Shown: positions 56,279-63,835 of the stretch, one piece after another | Position numbering within the stretch: the first letter of the stretch is position 1 | How the letters are laid out: each line of letters opens with the position of its first letter | Source of the DNA: Geomonas propionica | GTDB lineage: Bacteria; Desulfobacterota; Desulfuromonadia; Geobacterales; Geobacteraceae | Direction of reading: 5' to 3' | Length of the DNA stretch: 64,000 bases | NCBI RefSeq assembly: GCF_016458235.1 | Contig: NZ_JAEMHK010000006.1 | Coordinates: forward strand, 186,001-250,000 | Translations under genes and position numbers: made by a program | The notes under the pieces: model-generated | Seen by the model: the letters and a program-made list of their open reading frames with translations, nothing else | What the model was told of the DNA's origin: nothing | The model's database searches: none

Positions 56279-57442
56279 TTACTCGACCCCTGTCACCTTT
56301 ATTTCCACTTTCTCCAGGGACACTTTCCCCTTAAGATCGAAGCGGTAGACCTTCCCCGTCTTCCAATCCTTGTCGAAACGAAGACGCATTTCGGTGCGAC
56401 CCTTTCCAGGGGTCCCGTTGATGAAGACCTCTCCATTCTGGTAGTGGATCGAGATCGTGCGAGTCTCCCCCCCGGACTTTACCGTCAGGTCCCGACTCTC
56501 GCCCTCGGCGATGCGCACGGTGGCTTGCTCCACCGGCTGCTTCTGGCCTTGCACCTTCACCTCCCCCGAGAGGAGGGCGACTGCCACGGTGCGCGGCGGA
56601 CCCGCCGGCGCTTGGGCGGCAGGCTGTCGTACCGTCGATTGGGCGGCCGGTTGACGCACCGGCGCAGGGGGAGCGGGAGCTACCGGTTGAGGCCGTGGCC
56701 GCTCCCTCTCGACGATGATCGTAGGCGGAGGTGCCAGGCGTTCCCTTTCGACGATGATCGTAGGCGGAGGTGCCAGGCGTTCCCTTTCACGTATTACCAC
56801 CGGCGGTTCATCCCGCATGATGACCAGCCGCGGCACCTCCCGCTCGAATCGGGAAGAGCGGTCGTGAACCTGGATGAAGACATCCACTCCCCGTAACGCC
56901 AGCGGTCCCGAGGTGCCGGTGTCAGTATAGAGTTCACCCTTCGCCCAGTGCCGGTCATAGGGGAAACGCAGTCCTTCAAAGCTGAGGGCACCGCCGGCAT
57001 AGGTTACGGTGAGATCGACCTCTCTCCCTTTGTAGTCGGCAACGCCGATCCTGCGGGTTTCACCGTCCGCGATGGTGAACGTCAACGGTTCGTAGTGGTG
57101 GTGGCGGTCGCCGATCTTGATCTCTCCTCCCTGCAAGCGAACCCGAATCAGCTCCCCGAAAGCCCCCTGCCCCCTGTGTATCGCATCGATGCGCTCCTGC
57201 CGTTCCCGCTCCAGCGCGGCCTGGCGTGCCCGTTCCCGCTCACGTTCCACAGCTTGGCGCCGAGCCCGCTCCTCCGCAGCCTGGCGGCGTTCCCGCTGTT
57301 CCTGCTCATACACCCGTATCGCCTCGATCCGCTCCGGCTCGCTCATCCGGTTCCACATTTCCTGGGGTACGCCATACATGTAGTTAGTGCAGCCCGCTAG
57401 CAAGGAAGCCAGGATCAGATAGATAATGGATATTTTCTTCAT
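56279..57442 (-). CDS. Lipoprotein with Arg/Glu-rich helix and tandem RLAPPPTIIVERE repeats
   Basis: A 387-aa lipoprotein (lipobox LLAGC) starting at ATG 57442 with GGAG upstream. Residues about 40-95 form a charged helix (QEQRERRQAAEERARRQAVE). Two similar beta-rich domains follow: about 105-190 (GGEIKIGDRHHHYEPLTF) and about 300-387 (SGEVKVQGQKQPVEQATVRI). Both end in a RFPYDRHW/RFDKDWKTGK-like segment, so they look like a duplicated unit. Between them is a Pro-rich linker with two copies of ERERLAPPPTIIV encoded by a 39-bp direct repeat. I recognise no family. An envelope structural or binding role is inferred from the lipobox. Confidence 0.7.
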   Translation of the reverse strand: MKKISIIYLILASLLAGCTNYMYGVPQEMWNRMSEPERIEAIRVYEQEQRERRQAAEERARRQAVERERERARQAALERERQERIDAIHRGQGAFGELIRVRLQGGEIKIGDRHHHYEPLTFTIADGETRRIGVADYKGREVDLTVTYAGGALSFEGLRFPYDRHWAKGELYTDTGTSGPLALRGVDVFIQVHDRSSRFEREVPRLVIMRDEPPVVIRERERLAPPPTIIVERERLAPPPTIIVERERPRPQPVAPAPPAPVRQPAAQSTVRQPAAQAPAGPPRTVAVALLSGEVKVQGQKQPVEQATVRIAEGESRDLTVKSGGETRTISIHYQNGEVFINGTPGKGRTEMRLRFDKDWKTGKVYRFDLKGKVSLEKVEIKVTGVE

Positions 57443-57659
57443 ATGTGTATCTCCAAGTATTGGATGGGGATTGGCAAAGGTTCTCAGTCTGGCAATATTG
57501 CACTGTAACTGCGGCCGTCCTTGGCAACAACTCATGCCCTGCCCCACGCCCTCCGATGCGTATCACACTTCCCGCTGTTTCTATTGCAATTCTTTAAGCT
57601 TAAGCTGACCTTGAATAGCGCTCGCTGTGCCCGTACTCTTCTTTTAAAATCGATGAATT
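57443..57659. other. Gap between lipoprotein and GyrI-like gene
   Basis: 217 bp without a gene, upstream of the lipoprotein gene. No clear promoter, hairpin or repeat was recognised. Confidence 0.4.
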
Positions 57660-58274
57660 TCATGACGACATTGGTTGCCTGATGATAGTCTTCCATTTTT
57701 CTGGCGCAGCGCGCCGGATATCGCTTAAATAGATCTCGTGGTGCTTTCCTCTCCTCTCGCTGCCACTGCTTTCTATAAAGGAATGGACCTTCTCAATTGT
57801 GGGCCCTTCCTCCGTGAACGGCCCGACATACAGTATCTGTGCGGCCTTCCCCTCTTTGAAGGCTTCAAACCTTGCCAGAGAAAGAGACACTAGCTTTTTC
57901 TTCCGTTGCACTTCCTTTGTCGCTGCGTCAACCAACGCGGACGTAATAAAATCCGGCTGCATAACCATCACGGTCCATTTCCAAAGGTCCTTTTTACCTG
58001 TCGTGAATGCAGAAGGATCGTCAGACCACCAGAGAGCCTCGAGTGGCAGCACGCCGTAATCGATGCCCGCTTCTCCTTTTTTGAGCATGAACTTAAGCGT
58101 ATAAGAAAGCGAAAACAGGACCTCTACGGCATCCTTGAATTCCTGCGCCGTGTTGGGATCCCCTGCACCGTCGATCATGAGGAAATTCATCTCAGGGACT
58201 TCCACACTTTCGACTTTCTTTGCAGACGGACCATAGAGGTGCTTTAACTGCTTCAAACAGTCGATCTTGTCCAC
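57660..58274 (-). CDS. GyrI-like small-molecule-binding domain protein
   Basis: A 204-aa protein of the GyrI-like/SHS2 small-molecule-binding domain type without a DNA-binding domain. Characteristic segments are VEVPEMNFLMIDGAGDPNTA near the N-terminus, DYGVLPLEALWW in the middle and YVGPFTEEGPTIEKVHSFI near the C-terminus, where the conserved Glu of the ligand pocket lies. The start is GTG at 58274 with AGGAGG four bases upstream. Many members bind cationic ligands or act as hydrolases; the ligand is unknown. Confidence 0.8.
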   Translation of the reverse strand: MDKIDCLKQLKHLYGPSAKKVESVEVPEMNFLMIDGAGDPNTAQEFKDAVEVLFSLSYTLKFMLKKGEAGIDYGVLPLEALWWSDDPSAFTTGKKDLWKWTVMVMQPDFITSALVDAATKEVQRKKKLVSLSLARFEAFKEGKAAQILYVGPFTEEGPTIEKVHSFIESSGSERRGKHHEIYLSDIRRAAPEKWKTIIRQPMSS

Positions 58275-58367
58275 TTTACCTCCTCTTTCTACTGCTCAAT
58301 ACTTGGGGTAAAAGAGGGTAAAAAGGGGACAGGCTACTTTTTGACCTGCTCTTCAGCATCCTCCCTT

Positions 58368-58763
58368 TTAACCCGCTCTATAAAATCTAACCAGCGACAT
58401 GAAAAGCGCGAAGGTGTAGCCGTAGGTGAAGCTGTCCAGGAAGAAGACTTGCCGCCCCCTGGACTCCTTTAGCCGCCGCAAGCCGGCCATGGTCGCTCCA
58501 CAGAGAAGCGGCGCGTACACGAGGCCGTACCCCTGGAGGTGTTTTAGATGAAAGATGTGATTGGGCACAATCCAGAGGCTCGCCACCCCCGCCAGGCTGC
58601 CCAGTAAAATGGTTCCGAAGAAGGCCAACACCGGATGTCTGCGATCGCTTTTCCGGAAGGGCTCGACGAGCGACCGCATGCCCAACTCCACCAGCAGTTG
58701 AAAGACAAGGTTGGCGAACAGCTCCCACAGTAGACCGAAAACCAGCTCAAAAATCGCTTCCAA
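58368..58763 (-). CDS. Small integral membrane protein, unknown
   Basis: A 131-aa protein with four hydrophobic segments (FELVFGLLWELFANLVFQLL, FFGTILLGSLAGVASLWIV, LVYAPLLCGATMAGL, FTYGYTFALFMSLVRFY). The start is TTG at 58763, with a GGAGGG site ten bases upstream, so a weak start is likely but not certain. I recognise no family. Confidence 0.6.
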   Translation of the reverse strand: MEAIFELVFGLLWELFANLVFQLLVELGMRSLVEPFRKSDRRHPVLAFFGTILLGSLAGVASLWIVPNHIFHLKHLQGYGLVYAPLLCGATMAGLRRLKESRGRQVFFLDSFTYGYTFALFMSLVRFYRAG

Positions 58764-59410
58764 GAAAACTAGTCCCTCCTGGTTCCGTCTTTACCACCCT
58801 CGGTTAAGGGACGGGCAGTCGCACTTGTCTCCATCGGCCCATTGTTTGAGGGGTAGGTTGGGGATGGTCAAGAACCTCTGCAGTTAGGCACTCTAAATTA
58901 ACGTCGGTTCCCGTTCAAGTTTATTTTTCCCGCTTTGCACAAGGCACCCAAGTGCGACTCGCTCATCGCGTTGGGTTACTCGCTCATCGCGTTGGGTTAC
59001 TCGCTCATCGCGTTGGGTTACTCGCTCATCGCGTTGGGTTACTCGCTCATCACGTTGGGTTACTCGCTCATCGCGTTGGGTGACTCGCTCATCGCGTTGG
59101 GTTACTCCCTCATCGCGTTGGGTGACTCGCTCATCGCGTTGGGTGACTCGCTCATCGCGTTGGGTGACTCGCTCATCGCGTTGGGTGACTCGCTCGACGC
59201 GTTGAGTGACTCGCCTGCCGCGTCAGGTGACTCACGTGACGGCGGCGGTGAACTGCGGAGCATCGAATAGGACGGAACAGATGGCAGATGGCCTGCGCTT
59301 GGAGAGGAGAAGATGAATGAAAAGATGAAACGGAAAGGTAGGGGGATGCCAGATGACATCCCCCCGGTTTAAATATCCGGGCCGTTGGCCCTGGTGGCGG
59401 AAGTTAAAAG
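58764..59410. other. 647-bp gene-poor region with minisatellite
   Basis: The region holds the 21-bp tandem array (58956-59249) and otherwise unremarkable sequence. The left part (58764-58955) shows no promoter or gene that I trust. The 111-codon frame across the array (SLIALGY/D heptapeptides, TTG at 58935) has no ribosome-binding site. Confidence 0.6.
58956..59249. repeat. 21-bp tandem repeat (minisatellite)
   Basis: About 13 head-to-tail copies of GACTCGCTCATCGCGTTGGGT, often with T instead of the first G. Units 1-11 (58956-59186) are nearly identical with only scattered single-base changes. Units 12-14 decay rightward (GACTCGCTCGACGCGTTGAG, then GACTCGCCTGCCGCGTCAGG). Being a multiple of three, the array is open in several frames (SLIALGY/D on the plus strand, ESPNAMS on the minus). 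Confidence 0.95.
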
Positions 59411-59839
59411 TTAGGCGGGAATGCTGTTTTTGACTTCTTCCTGCACGGTCTGAGTTGTGGCAGTTGCCTTCGACCTGGTGTGCGCCCTTCTTTCTTTGGC
59501 AAGACGGAAACCTGAGACGATGAGGATCTCAGGAGTTCGCAGTGCCGCCAGTTCCAGAAAAGAAGCCACTTCATCCATCAAAACAACCAGTTTCGCCTGG
59601 CTCGTTACACGCTCCGCAATAACGACTTTGCTCCCAAGCATCGACTCGTGATAAAGTGCGTCGTGCCTTTCCGATGCCGCGAGATACGCCTCCAGCACTG
59701 TTTGATGCGTCGTCCAGAATGAATCAGGGAACCTCGTTTTGTCGGCTAAGGCATTTCTTACACTCTGGTTGATTCCATGAAACTTCGTTGCCCCCGCGGT
59801 CCGGTAATCCCGCAGTACTCTCTCGGCCTGAGGAGTCAC
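59411..59839 (-). CDS. Hypothetical cytoplasmic protein, helical
   Basis: A 142-aa protein starting at GTG 59839, six bases after a strong AGGAGG site, which makes it a real gene. The composition is helical and moderately charged, with no membrane segment or signal. Segments such as MTPQAERVLRDYRTAGATKF and RTPEILIVSGFRLAKERRAH do not bring a family to mind; a phasin-like helical protein is one possibility. It follows the minisatellite region and is divergent from the alkyltransferase-like gene. Confidence 0.65.
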   Translation of the reverse strand: MTPQAERVLRDYRTAGATKFHGINQSVRNALADKTRFPDSFWTTHQTVLEAYLAASERHDALYHESMLGSKVVIAERVTSQAKLVVLMDEVASFLELAALRTPEILIVSGFRLAKERRAHTRSKATATTQTVQEEVKNSIPA

Positions 59840-59975
59840 ATCGCACCTCCTTTTTTCGCCAACTCGAAGTTTAATTAGAGAAGCACAATTCTTCCGCCTC
59901 GTCGAATACTACTATCCTGCTTGAGGTATGCAAGCGGAAGAGGCATAAATTTAACCGGTCGAGCATCCGCAGAAA

Positions 59976-60299
59976 ATGCTCTCAGTCGCGATGACCTCAT
60001 CCACCTACCAAGACATCTATGCCGTCGTCTCCCAAATCCCCCAGGGACAGGTGGCGACGTACGGGCAAATCGCGCTGCTGGCCGGCCTGCCGGGACATGC
60101 CCGCCAGGTGGGCTACGCTTTGAGCGCGCTCAACGATGCTTCCGTTCCCTGGCACCGCGTCATCAACGCCAAGGGGGAGATCAGTCCCCGTTCCGGCGGC
60201 GGCCATGACGAACTGCAGCGACTGCGGTTGGAGGCCGAGGGGGTCCGTTTCGACTCCTGCGACCGAATCCCGCTCGACCGTTACCGCTGGCAGCCGTAA
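59976..60299 (+). CDS. Alkyltransferase-like protein (ATL/YbaZ type)
   Basis: A 107-aa protein of the MGMT fold. The active-site motif of O6-alkylguanine methyltransferase, PCHRV, is replaced by PWHRV (W59), as in the non-catalytic ATL proteins that flag alkylated guanine for nucleotide excision repair. The DNA-recognition helix QGQVATYGQIALLAGLPGHA and RVINAKGEISPRSG follow. The start could instead be ATG 59991. No ribosome-binding site is clear at either. Confidence 0.9.
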   Translation: MLSVAMTSSTYQDIYAVVSQIPQGQVATYGQIALLAGLPGHARQVGYALSALNDASVPWHRVINAKGEISPRSGGGHDELQRLRLEAEGVRFDSCDRIPLDRYRWQP

Positions 60300-60376
60300 A
60301 ACCCTGAAAGGCATATCACCACGGTTCTCACAGCAGGACTTCCCCCCACTCACAACAACGCCCCTAAAAGAACAAT

Positions 60377-60404
60377 TTGACATAACGAACTAAAAAATAT
60401 TAAA
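60377..60404 (+). promoter_or_regulatory. Candidate promoter for the Cys-rich PAS kinase
   Basis: TTGACA (60377-60382) is a perfect -35. It is followed 15-17 bp later by TATTAA/TTAAAT in an AT-rich stretch. It lies about 100 bp upstream of the kinase start. Confidence 0.4.
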
Positions 60405-60500
60405 TTAACTCCATTGTTTTCCCATCAGATCCTACACCCACCACCTTCCCTTTGGCATAGACAGCTTGTTCTGATCGGATTTACTCCCTTGGAGGCTGCT

Positions 60501-61622
60501 GTGGATACCTACTTCGCTCCCGCCGAACGCACCACGAACGACCAATTACAAGAAGAAATCACAACGGTCACCACCAGCCCCGTCATCCAGGAACTGCTGC
60601 ATAGCATCGGCGGCTTGATTGCGGTTCTGGATGAGCACCGCCAGGTCGTCGGCCTCAACGACTCTTTCTTGAAGACATTGGGCGTCGATGACCCGGGTTC
60701 GGTACTGGGGCTTCGCCTGGGCGAGGTGATGGGGTGCGTTCACAGTAGCGACGGGCCCAACGGCTGTGGGACCACGCGCTACTGCAGCACCTGCGGTGCG
60801 GTGGTAGCCATGGTAGCGGCACTCAACGGCGAAGGACCGGTGGAAGAGTTGTGCTCGCTGAGTACCCAAAAGGATGACACGACCCGCGAATACGCGATCA
60901 TGGTCCGCGCCAGCACCCTGACGCTCGAGGGGCGAAAGTTCATCCTGCTCTTTCTGCACGACGTGACCCTGGAACACCTGCGCGCCGCGCTGGAGAGAAC
61001 CTTCTTCCACGATATGGGGAACATGTTCACCGGTTTGCTGGGCGCAAGCCAGTACCTGGTCAGGGAAGATCACTCCGAATTCGCCTCCATGATATATCGC
61101 GCCGCCCTGAGGCTGCACAAGGAACTGGAGATCCAGAGATGTCTCTTCAAAAACGATTTCCTGGAGTACCGCCCGTCCCGCGACGACACCACCGCGGCTG
61201 AACTTCTGGCCGAACTGAAAGGGATCTTCTCCAAGCACGACGCGGCTAGCGAAAAGTCGATGCTGCTGCCCGACTCGCTCCCCCTGCTCACGGTGAAGAC
61301 CGACCAGTCACTGGCGTTGCGGGTGATGGCGAACATGGTCCTCAACGCCTTGGAGGCGACGGAGGAGCATGGCGAGGTGAAGCTTTGGTTCGAACAGGAA
61401 CAGGATACCTTGCAATTTTGCGTCTGGAACGAAAAGGCGATCCCTGACGAGGTGCAGTGCCGGATCTTCCAGCGCAGCTTCAGCACCAAGGAGGGGCCGG
61501 GTCGAGGCGTAGGGACCTTCTCCATGCAACTGATCGGCGAGAAGATACTGGGAGGGAAGGTCAGCTTCTCCTCCTCCACGCAACAGGGTACCCTGTTCAA
61601 GTTCCAGATACCCGCCCACTAG
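60501..61622 (+). CDS. Cys-rich PAS histidine kinase
   Basis: A 373-aa cytoplasmic kinase. The GTG at 60501 with GGAGG five bases upstream is preferred over the open frame beginning at 60414. A PAS domain (about 28-160, SIGGLIAVLDEHRQVVGLND) contains a cysteine cluster C79, C89, C95, C98 (GCVHSSDGPNGCGTTRYCST), a pattern seen in PAS kinases of anaerobes and possibly a metal or redox site. The phosphoacceptor is H170 (TFFHDMGNMFTGLL), a divergent H-box. HATPase motifs are NMVLNALEAT and GRGVGTFSMQLIGEK. No partner regulator is adjacent. Confidence 0.88.
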   Translation: MDTYFAPAERTTNDQLQEEITTVTTSPVIQELLHSIGGLIAVLDEHRQVVGLNDSFLKTLGVDDPGSVLGLRLGEVMGCVHSSDGPNGCGTTRYCSTCGAVVAMVAALNGEGPVEELCSLSTQKDDTTREYAIMVRASTLTLEGRKFILLFLHDVTLEHLRAALERTFFHDMGNMFTGLLGASQYLVREDHSEFASMIYRAALRLHKELEIQRCLFKNDFLEYRPSRDDTTAAELLAELKGIFSKHDAASEKSMLLPDSLPLLTVKTDQSLALRVMANMVLNALEATEEHGEVKLWFEQEQDTLQFCVWNEKAIPDEVQCRIFQRSFSTKEGPGRGVGTFSMQLIGEKILGGKVSFSSSTQQGTLFKFQIPAH

Positions 61623-61770
61623 CCCATCTCCCCCACGTGGTCAGAAACAGGTTCCTGGAGAGCTACTTTAGGTGCCGGACTGATACGAGACCTCGCCCGT
61701 GATAGCAAAGCCGTGACACGGTGCTATAGTCATAGCTGTGATAATTACGCTATCAAGGGAGGAGAAGGTT

Positions 61771-62325
61771 ATGAGTCAGTACCAGATTGCCGTCATCGTT
61801 GGGAGCCTGCGCCGCGACTCGATCAACCGCAAGCTCGCCAACGCGTTGATCAAGCTCGGACCTGCTGATTTCTCATTCAAGCTTTTGGAGATAGGCGACC
61901 TGCCGCTGTACAACCAGGACGACGACGACAAACAGGCGCAGTCTGTCGTACGCCTTAAAAGTGAGGTCAAGGCGGCGGCGGGACTGATCTTCGTTACGCC
62001 TGAGTACAACCGTTCCATGCCGGGGGTACTGAAGAACGCGCTGGACAACGCTTCGCGCCCCTACGGCACCAGCGCCTGGACCGGCAAACCCGCCGGCATC
62101 CTGGGCGCTTCCATCGGTCAAATCGGCACCGCGCTCGCGCAGCAGCACCTGCGCAACACACTGGCCTACCTCGACGTGCCGACCATGGGGCAGCCGGAGG
62201 TGTTCATCCAGGTGAAAGAAGGCTTCTTCGACGCGGCCGGCGATGTTACCAGCCCCGATACCGTCAAGTTCCTGCAGGGGTGGATGGACCGCTACGTCCC
62301 GTGGGTGAAGCGCCACGCGCAGTGA
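61771..62325 (+). CDS. NADPH-dependent FMN reductase family protein
   Basis: A 184-aa flavodoxin-like protein with the FMN phosphate-binding loop IVGSLRRDSINRKLA (9-23) and the isoalloxazine-binding VTPEYNRSMPGVLKNALD motif (74-91). Members reduce FMN, quinones, azo dyes or chromate; the substrate here is unknown. The ATG at 61771 has GGGAGGAG six bases upstream. It is followed by a strong terminator, so it is monocistronic. Confidence 0.93.
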   Translation: MSQYQIAVIVGSLRRDSINRKLANALIKLGPADFSFKLLEIGDLPLYNQDDDDKQAQSVVRLKSEVKAAAGLIFVTPEYNRSMPGVLKNALDNASRPYGTSAWTGKPAGILGASIGQIGTALAQQHLRNTLAYLDVPTMGQPEVFIQVKEGFFDAAGDVTSPDTVKFLQGWMDRYVPWVKRHAQ

Positions 62326-62346
62326 CGCCGATTCCCCCACTAATTA

Positions 62347-62384
62347 AAAAGCCCACCGGGTCAGGCCGGTGGGCTTTTCTTTTT
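62347..62384 (+). terminator. Rho-independent terminator of FMN reductase gene
   Basis: AAAAGCCCACCGG pairs with CCGGTGGGCTTTT around GTCAGG, followed by CTTTTTG, about 21 bp past the stop codon. Confidence 0.9.
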
Positions 62385-62399
62385 GAGTTTGGCAAGTGC

Positions 62400-62470
62400 T
62401 GCAAATCCCCCCTGTCCCCCCTTCGCAAAGGGGGGAACGTGAGTTCACCTGCGGCGCTTCGTAGGGTGCA
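62400..62470. repeat. Single half of the CCCCTTCGCAAAGGGG repeat
   Basis: AAATCCCCCCTGTCCCCCCT followed by TCGCAAAGGGGGGAAC and GAGTTCACCTGCGGCGCTTC matches the right half of the element at 46464-46612. No left half is visible, so it is a lone copy. Confidence 0.6.
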
Positions 62471-62521
62471 TGCTATACGCTTCCGGAGGAGTTTATTTTT
62501 CCCGGGTGACTGCGAACTGGC

Positions 62522-63271
62522 TCAGATGACGCGTTTGGCGCCCAGGTAGCGCGGGCGGTAGTAGTCGCTGTTCATGTCGGAGATGGTGACCTCACCTTTG
62601 CCGGAGGAGGCATGGATCATCTTGCCGTCGCCAAGATAGATCCCGACGTGGGACGGGTACTCCGCGTAGGTCTGGAAAAAGACCAGGTCTCCCTTGCGCA
62701 GCTCGCCTGGAGCGACGTTACTGCCGACGTTGATCTGCTCCCGGGCGGTACGCGGCAGGTCGATCTGGTTGGCGTGGAATACCTGCTGCACGAAGCTAGA
62801 GCAGTCGATGCCATCCGCTCCGTCCCCGCCGAACCGGTACGGGGTGCCAAGGTAACGTGCTGCGGTCTGGCTGATATGGTCGATCTCGGTTGCAGCGTGG
62901 CTTGTCAGCGAGGGAAGCGCCGACGGGACCGGCTCCCCCTCCACCTCTGCCGTCTCAAGGGCGGCGGTCCCGCGGTAGGCGGTGGGGAGGCCGAGCCCGA
63001 GGTCAAAAGCGGCAGGTACCGACCGCAAGGCCTGGCCGGAAGCGGCATCGGACCTCGCATCTGAGACTGCCAGGGTCAGGGTACTTTGCATCATCTGAAC
63101 TCGGAGCATTTCGGCCGCGACCCGGGGCGATACCGTTTCCCTACCGGCGGGTCCGCTGGCGGACTGCAGCAGGGACTCGAATCCCGAAGGGGTCGAAGAA
63201 GCCTTCTTTTCCACACACGCCTCACGCGGCGACGCGATGGGAGATGTTACCTGTAAAGAATTTATGGCCAT
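62522..63271 (-). CDS. NlpC/P60 peptidoglycan hydrolase
   Basis: A 249-aa protein with a C-terminal NlpC/P60 cysteine peptidase domain (about 130-249), which cuts peptidoglycan peptides. The triad is C157 in GIDCSSFVQQ, H208 in PSHVGIYLGD, and H220 in MIHASSGKG. The N-terminal part has no signal peptide; its SLQVTSPIASP and FESLLQ plus VAAEMLRVQMMQSTLTLAVS resemble rod- or flagellum-related assembly proteins, a weak resemblance. The ATG at 63271 is preferred over an upstream start. A sigma-54-like promoter lies upstream. Confidence 0.88.
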   Translation of the reverse strand: MAINSLQVTSPIASPREACVEKKASSTPSGFESLLQSASGPAGRETVSPRVAAEMLRVQMMQSTLTLAVSDARSDAASGQALRSVPAAFDLGLGLPTAYRGTAALETAEVEGEPVPSALPSLTSHAATEIDHISQTAARYLGTPYRFGGDGADGIDCSSFVQQVFHANQIDLPRTAREQINVGSNVAPGELRKGDLVFFQTYAEYPSHVGIYLGDGKMIHASSGKGEVTISDMNSDYYRPRYLGAKRVI

Positions 63272-63433
63272 TGTTTGTACTCGTCTCGGTCCTGCCCCGG
63301 CACATCGAGGCGCCGCAGCGGGCACTTTTTTGACGCGGAAAGTCAGCGCACCGTCACCGCGCACCGCCTTGAGCACCGGAAACACGGATTTCTTGTCGTT
63401 ATACTGCGGGATGGAACAATCGCATCCTGTCGT

Positions 63434-63450
63434 TGCAATTTGGCAGCCAA
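63434..63450 (-). promoter_or_regulatory. Candidate sigma-54 promoter for NlpC/P60 gene
   Basis: On the minus strand, TTGGC (63450-63446), seven bases (TGCCAAA), then TTGCA (63438-63434), the -24/-12 spacing of RpoN promoters (TGGC-N7-TTGCA). It lies about 165 bp upstream of the ATG. It needs an activator site, which was not recognised. Confidence 0.5.
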
Positions 63451-63512
63451 GAGGGGAAGGGCATTGAAGTGGGAGGCATGCAGAGGCTGGACCGGGGACG
63501 GGACGTGACGGC

Positions 63513-63719
63513 TCAGTCGCCGAAGGCTTCGCTGTCGGAAATCTCAGCGGACTCGCGGGAGGTCTTCACCACGGTGCCCCGGTAAAGGATGTACTGCCTT
63601 TGACAAGCGCAGGAATACGACAACCTGACGCTCCAGTGGGCCTGCACGTAACCGGGGTACTCGTTACGCAAGCCGCACTCACAGGTAAACCCATTGTCAT
63701 CGTGCTCTATGTTCGCCAT
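63513..63719 (-). CDS. Small zinc-ribbon-like protein
   Basis: A 68-aa protein starting at ATG 63719 with AGGGGG upstream. It has two cysteine pairs, GFTCECGLRNEY and SYSCACQRQYILYRG, arranged as a rubredoxin/zinc-ribbon-like knuckle. The C-terminal tail is acidic (ESAEISDSEAFGD). I recognise no specific family. It is the last complete gene in the window. Confidence 0.6.
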   Translation of the reverse strand: MANIEHDDNGFTCECGLRNEYPGYVQAHWSVRLSYSCACQRQYILYRGTVVKTSRESAEISDSEAFGD

Positions 63720-63835
63720 GAAATCCCCCTGCCCTGCCACAACAAAATAATGAAGATTCCAGTTACACATCCAGTTCGCAGTTATTTTCGTGTCATATCA
63801 ATCATTTTATCATGAAGAACGTGCCCCCGGCCCCA

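Noticed and set aside
58956-59249. CRISPR array at the 21-bp tandem repeat
   Set aside because: Units are directly adjacent with no spacers and no cas genes are present.
58935-59270. Plus-strand heptapeptide-repeat protein
   Set aside because: It needs a TTG start, has no ribosome-binding site, and the other strand is equally open because the repeat is a multiple of three.
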